From Adiantum capillus-veneris (Eukaryota; Streptophyta; Polypodiopsida; Polypodiales; Pteridaceae): DNA of 64,000 nt. The stretch's first letter is position 1. Every line of letters begins with the position of its first letter. The translations under genes and the position numbers were made by a program. Under the pieces are notes generated by a model that searched no databases, was not told the origin of the DNA, and saw only the letters and a program-made list of their open reading frames with translations. The stretch is taken from NCBI GenBank assembly GCA_014529385.2, contig CM043952.1:151431057-151495056 (forward strand), in the 5' to 3' direction. Shown here piece by piece: positions 58,760 through 64,000 of the stretch.

Positions 58760-60790
58760 CGAGGTTTGGCATCACTCTTAAGGGGTTATACAAATTGGCG
58801 AGTGAGTGTTTCCAAGCAATAAGATAATCAAGCAAGTCCCTTTAGACATTCTTTATTACTTAGAGAAAATTCCAAAAGTGCAAGCAGGTTTTCCAATGTG
58901 TGTGGTGTTGCTCTCATCACCACAAAGATCATTGTCATCAAAGCCCTCTATGATGACTAACACAGAGCACACTTCATCACTGCATAGAGGATCGTGAGCC
59001 CAAAATCCTCATCCTTTTCTTTGAGAGGCTCTCCTAATTGTAGGACTACACACAAGTTTTCAGAAAACTAAACAACCCTTCAAATCACTGCACAATCACT
59101 ACTAACATTTGTATTTTACACAATGTCATTTATCATGTAATCAATGTACTCATTGTAATCAACACACCCATTCTATGTTGAAAGCCAAGCATGAGGTAAA
59201 GTCTAGCTGTTATGAGCAAGCCACGATAACAAAATAATATCATATCTTCATTCTTATGAGGAGATACCAAAGATGAAGTTGCCTTATTACAACAACAAAA
59301 ACATTTTAGATTAGGATGCCTTTATGTCACAAATTAAATAATCTTAATCACACAATGCAACTACACGACATTGTTTGAGCTAGTGATTTTTTAATCATGT
59401 GAAGAACTAATCAATTTCAAAATGCTGCTAAATATTGAAGAATCTATATCTACAATATCATTATAAAAGGAAATCTAAGTTTTTCCTTCCTTCCATTGCC
59501 TCTATCTTCAAACTCACTTTACCTAATGACAATGGCCATGTTCAATGTGATTACCAATTGCTAGCTATTTGGGAGCTTTGAAAAAAAAACTAAACCAGAA
59601 ATACTATTGTCACTCTACTTTATCAAAACAAAATCATTAAGAAAGAAGACAAGTTGTTGCATTCATGACATCAAACATTCATAACATTAAAGAGAGAAAT
59701 TTATTGAATGGAACAAAAAGAAATCCCTAATCCCTTGAATCATGGAACAAAAGAAATAGCCCCCAGCTTGCCGCAAGTGTCAGCGGATGCGGAACCATTC
59801 CGTGTTGGTGTGAGACTGTTACGATAGAGCTGTTGATGCTTGCAACAAGTTGAGGGCATGCACCTACCATCTATTGTTCTAGCACTTTTCACTTGTATTA
59901 TCCACTTGGAATAGATTTCCATATATAGGATGATCGCCATGTTATTTTTTGATGGGACACACAGGCCAAGTGCTTTTTCTTGCGGGCTGGCAATATCAGT
60001 TGACATCGAGGGTTGGACAAGTAGCCAACTTCCTTCATTTCTTTCTGGTCTTGCAAACTGTAACTTTAATGTACCTATCCTACATGCAAACGCACCAAGT
60101 CTTCCACATCCTTTTTGATATGCTGACTAGCAATGATCATGTTATGCATGTCCTTGATTATATTTTGAGTGCAAAAATTTGGCTACTTTTCGTGGGTGCC
60201 CTAGGTTGTGGCATCATTGTAGCATGTACAACAAGTCACTTGTCTTATTAACATTAAGACTGGTTTTGACAAAACATGATCTTCAAAGTATGCAAAACAC
60301 CGGACACTTTGTTTTTGCAAACAATCCCTTGCCCTACCTCTGCAATTTTTATGATTGAACACATTCACTCAAATATAGTTCCTGCAAATTTTTGGCACAT
60401 GGACATGGGTCTTGCTTCTATCCAAGTAGTAGTTCTAAAGTCCATTTCCTTCTAGGTGTTTTGGATTCTTGTAGTTTTTCTGGCAATTCACACTTTTCCC
60501 AATTGGGAGGAGTGCAGGTGCACTTGCTGGGGCTATTCTCACAATTGTGTTTAAAATGGAAACAACAAAATACGCATATGGGGCCATTAAAGACCTGGCC
60601 ATATTGGGCCTCCTCTTTGACACCGTGATAGTGAGTGTATATTTAGAAAAAGGAGACATATTAATGTTTTTGGCTCGTGTTGTATCATAAGGTGGAAAGC
60701 ACCTTTTGTGTAGAGTGTGCACAAACAAAGCATGATGTTAATTAGTGTTAGAGTTTGTGTTGAAGCTTTGCATGCAGAAAACATACAGTA
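58760..60790. other. No gene recognised
   Basis: The first ~60 bp (58.7-58.78 kb) still resemble the RT N-terminal side of element C (plus-strand GGCATCACTCTTAAGG is also at 13914 in element A). The remainder is A/T-rich with short frames only. No repeat or domain is supported. Confidence 0.5.
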
Positions 60791-60960
60791 AAAGCCTTTT
60801 CTATTGACAACCAATGAAATATAGGTTCTGTTGTTGAAGTCCTTTCTACTCGCATTGGCAACTAGTGCAAGAAGGTTATGTTGCCGAAGCCTTTTCTTCT
60901 GGCAATGGCAACCAATGCAATAAAGTTATGTTGCCAAAGCCTTTCTGCTCACTATCCTCA
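60791..60960. repeat. ~49-bp tandem repeat, three and a half units
   Basis: Units start near 60791, 60837, 60887 and 60936 with AAGCCTTTTCT-type words. They contain TTGGCAAC[C/T]A[A/G]TGCAA and end GGTTATGTTGCCG. Divergence grows towards the first unit. Confidence 0.7.
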
Positions 60961-60999
60961 CATTGTCTTTGCCCTTGTGATCCCTATCAAAACCAGTCC

Positions 61000-61540
61000 G
61001 CGCTGATGTGGAACGGTTCCAATAGGTTCATGATATACAATGCACGTTTTTGGTTTTTTTAATAAAATCATCTCTAGGAGTTGAAGTAGGCCGTTGTGCA
61101 CAGCTGCAACGTTGTCGGCTCCATTTCATTGGTCAGCCAAATACACCATGTTGCCTAGAGTTCATTGGGCGGATAGGCGAGCAAACATGATGCATGCTTT
61201 TGTTTTTGGGATTTATTGGTGGTCGAATAGGCTGCATGCGACTGTCAATGCGAAGGGCAGCAAGGGCCAAATGTCAGATGGAGGGGGAGGGGCTCGACTC
61301 TCAAGGGAGGTGTCTCTATGAGTTGATGCATGATGGTGGCATCTCCAGGTCCATGCATCCTGCAAGACGTGCACAGAGAAGCCGCCAGGCCTGCAGGTGT
61401 AAGCTGAGGCATAAATTTCTCGAGCACTAGTGCCGCCGCCATGAAGACCAAAGTAACATGTTTTTTTTTTCTTTTTTTTACGGTTGCAGCTGAAGACTAG
61501 TGAGGGGTACGGTCACGCAGAAAGGTTCAATCTTTTTTTT
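61000..61540. other. No gene recognised
   Basis: Mixed-composition DNA between the tandem repeat and the MITE. Short frames on both strands have no recognisable domain. Confidence 0.45.
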
Positions 61541-62046
61541 TAAAGAGAAAATTGTCAAAATACTCCTCTAATTTGTGGAATTTTCCAAAATACCCCTCAA
61601 ATTTCAAGAATTCCCAAATTACCCCCAATATTATGTCATAAATTCCCAAAATGCCCTTCAAATTTTCCGAAATTCCCAAAATACCCCTGGTTGCCAGATT
61701 AAATTTCCCAAAGAATCAAACATTTGTAGCTTTAATAAGAAGATTGATTTTCTATCAATACAAGATGCTAAAACTAGAAGTTGAGTTGGTTATTTAGGCC
61801 TTGGGGATGAATTGCTTCGTTGTTTTTAGACATAACTGCCTTTTTTAACGAGGTAGTTTGTGACAAATTACATGCTAAGCACTCAGAAACGGATCTCAAT
61901 TGTCAAAAAGGAATAAAGAGTAGAAAATCTTGAACAATCCAAGTGAAATAGATACAAGGGTATTTTGGGAATTTTTGAAATTTGAGGGGTATTTTGGGAA
62001 TTTCCACAAATTAGACTCGGGTATTTTGGTAATTTTCCCTAAAAAA
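61540..62046. mobile_element. MITE with ~85-bp terminal inverted repeats
   Basis: The left end (61549-61622) has AAAATTGTCAAAATACTCC, CTAATTTGTGGAA and CCAAAATACCCCTCAAATTTC. The right end (61955-62040) is its reverse complement (GAAATTTGAGGGGTATTTTGG, TTCCACAAATTAG, GGTAATTTTCCCT). Inside the ends, AATTCCCAAAATACCCC-like units repeat every ~30 bp. The centre (61.7-61.95 kb) is unique and non-coding. A-rich flanks hide the target duplication. Confidence 0.82.
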
Positions 62047-62488
62047 ACTTCAAGCAAACTAGGGATCTATTGTAGCATGTGGTGCCACTTGCAAAGAAAA
62101 TGGCACCACAGGCATATAATTCAATTGTGGGCCTCTTTGGCAAATGATGGCGAGGAGGCATGATGTTGAGGTGTTTACAACGGATGACAATACAATATCA
62201 CCTGCAATGTGATGGCGAGCAATGGGAAGGCTTTTTTCTTCCATGATTGAAGGGAATGGGGTAGTGGATTGCAGCCACAGACGTCAGAGTATAGAAGAAA
62301 TAACTATGCTCCTGCGTGGTTGCTCTTGTTTACGTGTTGGTGCAAAGGAGACTGGAAAGATTTGGAAGATTTAAATTGCCATTATGTGAGTGAGGCAAGC
62401 CTGGATATCCTATGACCTTGGCTTTTTTCAGTAGTGAGAGCACGCACAATATAGGAGCTTTTAAAAAATTTTTGCTTCATGACATTAC
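62047..62488. other. No gene recognised; flank of the copia element
   Basis: Spacer between the MITE and the copia 3' LTR. The five bases before the LTR, ATTAC, would be one copy of its target duplication. Confidence 0.45.
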
Positions 62489-62727
62489 TGTTGGAATTAG
62501 GGTTGCAGAGAAACACACACAGCTTGGAGAAGACGAAGGAAGCTCAAGGCACACAATAGAGAGTGTGTTGCTTAGTGTGCAATGGAAAGATAGATAGCCC
62601 TAGAGTGATGGGCGTATATACAATGCATGGGGGAAAAAACCTCCTAAAGAGGGAAAAAATGCCCCGGCGGTCCTAGTGTGTTCACACACATCACTACCAC
62701 ATGTATATGGTAACAAATCCCCCCTGG
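62489..62727 (-). repeat. 3' LTR and PPT of the right-edge copia element
   Basis: Plus-strand ends TGTTGGAATTAG..GGTAACA give a 227-bp LTR (62489-62715), reading TGTTACC..CCAACA on the minus strand. The purine tract CCAGGGGGGATT (62716-62727) abuts it. The 5' LTR lies beyond the window. Confidence 0.8.
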
Positions 62728-62790
62728 AGTGATGCGGTGAACGAGAGCTGGCACATGAGTAAAGGGAAGTGCCATGCTCTGAGGATAGGA

Positions 62791-63999
62791 TCAGTCCACA
62801 AAGGGGAGTAAGTCCAAAGCTTTGCGGAAAGCTTCAAGCTTCTCACGAGACAATGCCTTTGTGAAAAGATCTGCAAGGTTGTCCTGTGTTGGCACATAAG
62901 CCAAGCTGATCTCTCCTGCTGAGAGCCTCTCCCTGACATAGTGGTAATGCACCTCAATGTGCTTTGTGCGAGCATGAAAAACTGGGTTCCTCGCAACTGC
63001 CAATGCGCTCTGACTGTCAGTGTAGATAGTGTTGGCAGTGTCTTGTCCAACACCCAAGTCAGCCATAAGGCGTCTGAGCCATACACACTCAACCGTAGCT
63101 GTGAAGACTGCCCTGTACTCAGCCTCACAACTCGAAGTGGCCACAGTAGGTTGCTTCTTGCTCAACCATGATATACATGAACTGCCAAGCATGAAACAAA
63201 AACCACTTGTGGACACTCGCGTGTCAAAACAACCAGCCCAATCTGAGTCTGAAAAAGCATGTAAGTCTGGCGGCAATGATCCCCCCTTGGGATAAAACAA
63301 GCCAAGATGTAAAGTGCCACTAAGGTAGTGGAAAATCCTCTTGACAGCCTGCCAATGCTTAGACCCTGGGCTATGCATAAATCTGCTGACCTGCGAGACT
63401 GCAAACTGAATATCTGGCCTCGTGTTGCATACATAAATGAGGCAGCCAACAGCAGTTTGGTAAAGAGTGACATCAGCAGGATCGCCAGCATCATGTAGAC
63501 TCAACTTCAAACCTGTTTCCATGGGAGTGGCAATAGTTCTGCAATCCTCAAGTCCAAACTTACATAGCAATGTCTCTATGTAACTTTTCTGACACAAGGC
63601 AATACCACCATCACACTGCTTAAACTGTATACCCAAGTAATGATGCAACAGCCCCAAATCTTTCATCTTGAAAGTAGCATTCAAATCAGCCTTAAATTCA
63701 GCAATATGTCTCTCATTTGGTCCAGTGATCAGCAAATCATCAACATAAAGAACCACAATGAGAAATACATCATCCTCACGCTTTACATACAATGTGCTTT
63801 CTGTTGGACTGTTACGAAAGCCTCGTTTAACCAAATGAGTGTCAGCTTTCTCATACCAAGAACGAGGAGATTGCTTCAACCCATACAAAGCCTTCTTACA
63901 TTTGCACACTTTGTCCTCTTGTCCTTTTATGACAAAACCGCGAAGCTGCGTTACATAAACTTCCTCAAATATGTCACCATTCAAGAAAGCAGTAACAAT
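62791..63999 (-). CDS. Copia pol C-terminal part: RT and RNase H (partial, open)
   Basis: The frame is open from the right edge to a stop at 62791, about 400 codons without interruption. It starts within RT (TAFLNGDIFEEVYVTQ), then KCKKALYGLKQSPRSWYEK, catalytic VLYVDDLLITG, LNATFKMKDLGLLHHYLGI, and the connection VGCLIYVCNTRPDIQFAVS. RNase H has FSDSDWAGCFDTRVSTSGFC, SSCEAEYRAV, TDSQSALAVARNPVF, KHIEVHYHYVRE and the end NLADLFTKAL. All RT and RNase H acidic residues visible are intact. Gag, PR and INT lie outside the window. Because this frame is undamaged, the copy may be young and potentially active. Confidence 0.95.
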   Translation of the reverse strand: MVTAFLNGDIFEEVYVTQLRGFVIKGQEDKVCKCKKALYGLKQSPRSWYEKADTHLVKRGFRNSPTESTLYVKREDDVFLIVVLYVDDLLITGPNERHIAEFKADLNATFKMKDLGLLHHYLGIQFKQCDGGIALCQKSYIETLLCKFGLEDCRTIATPMETGLKLSLHDAGDPADVTLYQTAVGCLIYVCNTRPDIQFAVSQVSRFMHSPGSKHWQAVKRIFHYLSGTLHLGLFYPKGGSLPPDLHAFSDSDWAGCFDTRVSTSGFCFMLGSSCISWLSKKQPTVATSSCEAEYRAVFTATVECVWLRRLMADLGVGQDTANTIYTDSQSALAVARNPVFHARTKHIEVHYHYVRERLSAGEISLAYVPTQDNLADLFTKALSREKLEAFRKALDLLPFVD

Positions 64000-64000
64000 G

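Larger units (their letters stand above)
55610..58760 (-). mobile_element. Element C: decayed relative of element A (RT to aORF)
   Basis: Minus-strand order. RT at 58686-58381 (DWLSPIVVVPKKNDKLQVCV, NFLDGFLDYNQLAIKPKDQHKTAF, YRVLPFG) and 58291-57980 (CLNPKKCVFMVTLGKILGHIVS..FMGHCGYHRRFI). RNase H traces follow near 57.64-57.9 kb (RNYMTTEREGLGMFYAMKKF). The linker at 57060-56878 (VVVKKGTTHRRANHLSRLTH) comes next, then the pre-integrase part 56702-56427 (IAPTPKWSKYIVDYL..) and an integrase start near 56.1-56.25 kb. Last is an aORF remnant, 55970-55610. The YxDD motif and most of the integrase core are missing. An ~94-bp duplication lies in RNase H (57673-57732 and 57766-57820). No LTRs were found. 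Confidence 0.8.

Overview
This is nuclear DNA from a land plant. A spliced pentatricopeptide-repeat gene orthologous to GUN1 lies at the left edge. The other ~60 kb is a graveyard of nested retroelements (Ty3, Ty1/copia, LINE), MITE-like elements and very long (GA)n/(CT)n tracts, typical of a large repeat-rich genome. A decayed PLS-type PPR fragment and the general texture suggest a non-seed vascular plant, most likely a homosporous fern. That assignment is inference only.

Layout. 353-2746 (-): GUN1-type gene, three coding exons visible, 3' end off the left edge. 2747-4047: its upstream region. 4053-22210 (-): an 18.2-kb Ty3 element (element A) of Athila/Tat (OTA) type with ~890-bp LTRs, a near-perfect 5-bp target duplication, a tRNA primer site directly against the LTR, Gag, protease, decayed RT, integrase, a second retropepsin-like domain after integrase, and a long extra ORF (aORF) before the 3' LTR. 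Its non-coding parts carry a dispersed 20-22-bp perfect palindrome. 22211-26470: a PPR remnant, a LINE 3' fragment, microsatellites and low-information DNA. 26470-33104: a second copy of the aORF, split by a complete copia element (26611-32784, target duplication GTTTG). 34232-43106 (-): a chromovirus with 1.57-kb LTRs, inserted into a copy of the coiled-coil ORF that is seen again at 54.6-55.2 kb. 43.6-48.8 kb: a hairpin-forming (GA)/(CT) inverted repeat, a LINE ORF1 fragment, and three copies of one ~970-bp LTR, two of them head to head. 49.0-50.9 kb: an unrecognised, frameshifted protein-coding relic, possibly an endogenised virus gene. 52.6-55.25 kb (-): a LINE-like element with a (TATC)n tail. 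55.6-58.75 kb (-): a second, badly decayed relative of element A (element C), holding a MITE. 61.54-62.05 kb: another MITE. 62.49-64 kb (-): the 3' end of a copia element whose RT/RNase H frame is intact.

How the parts relate. Only GUN1 is likely to be a host gene under selection. The rest is a layered insertion history: element A into or beside a PPR relic, copia into a relative of element A, the chromovirus into a LINE-like ORF, and a MITE into element C. The most interesting observation is the aORF family. Three independent relics preserve it, two of them positioned downstream of or within sequences of the same Ty3 lineage. Element A adds two further oddities, a post-integrase protease-like domain and a palindrome family restricted to its non-coding DNA.

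Limits: boundaries of decayed domains are approximate, no alignment or database search was run, and family names rest on motifs read by eye.
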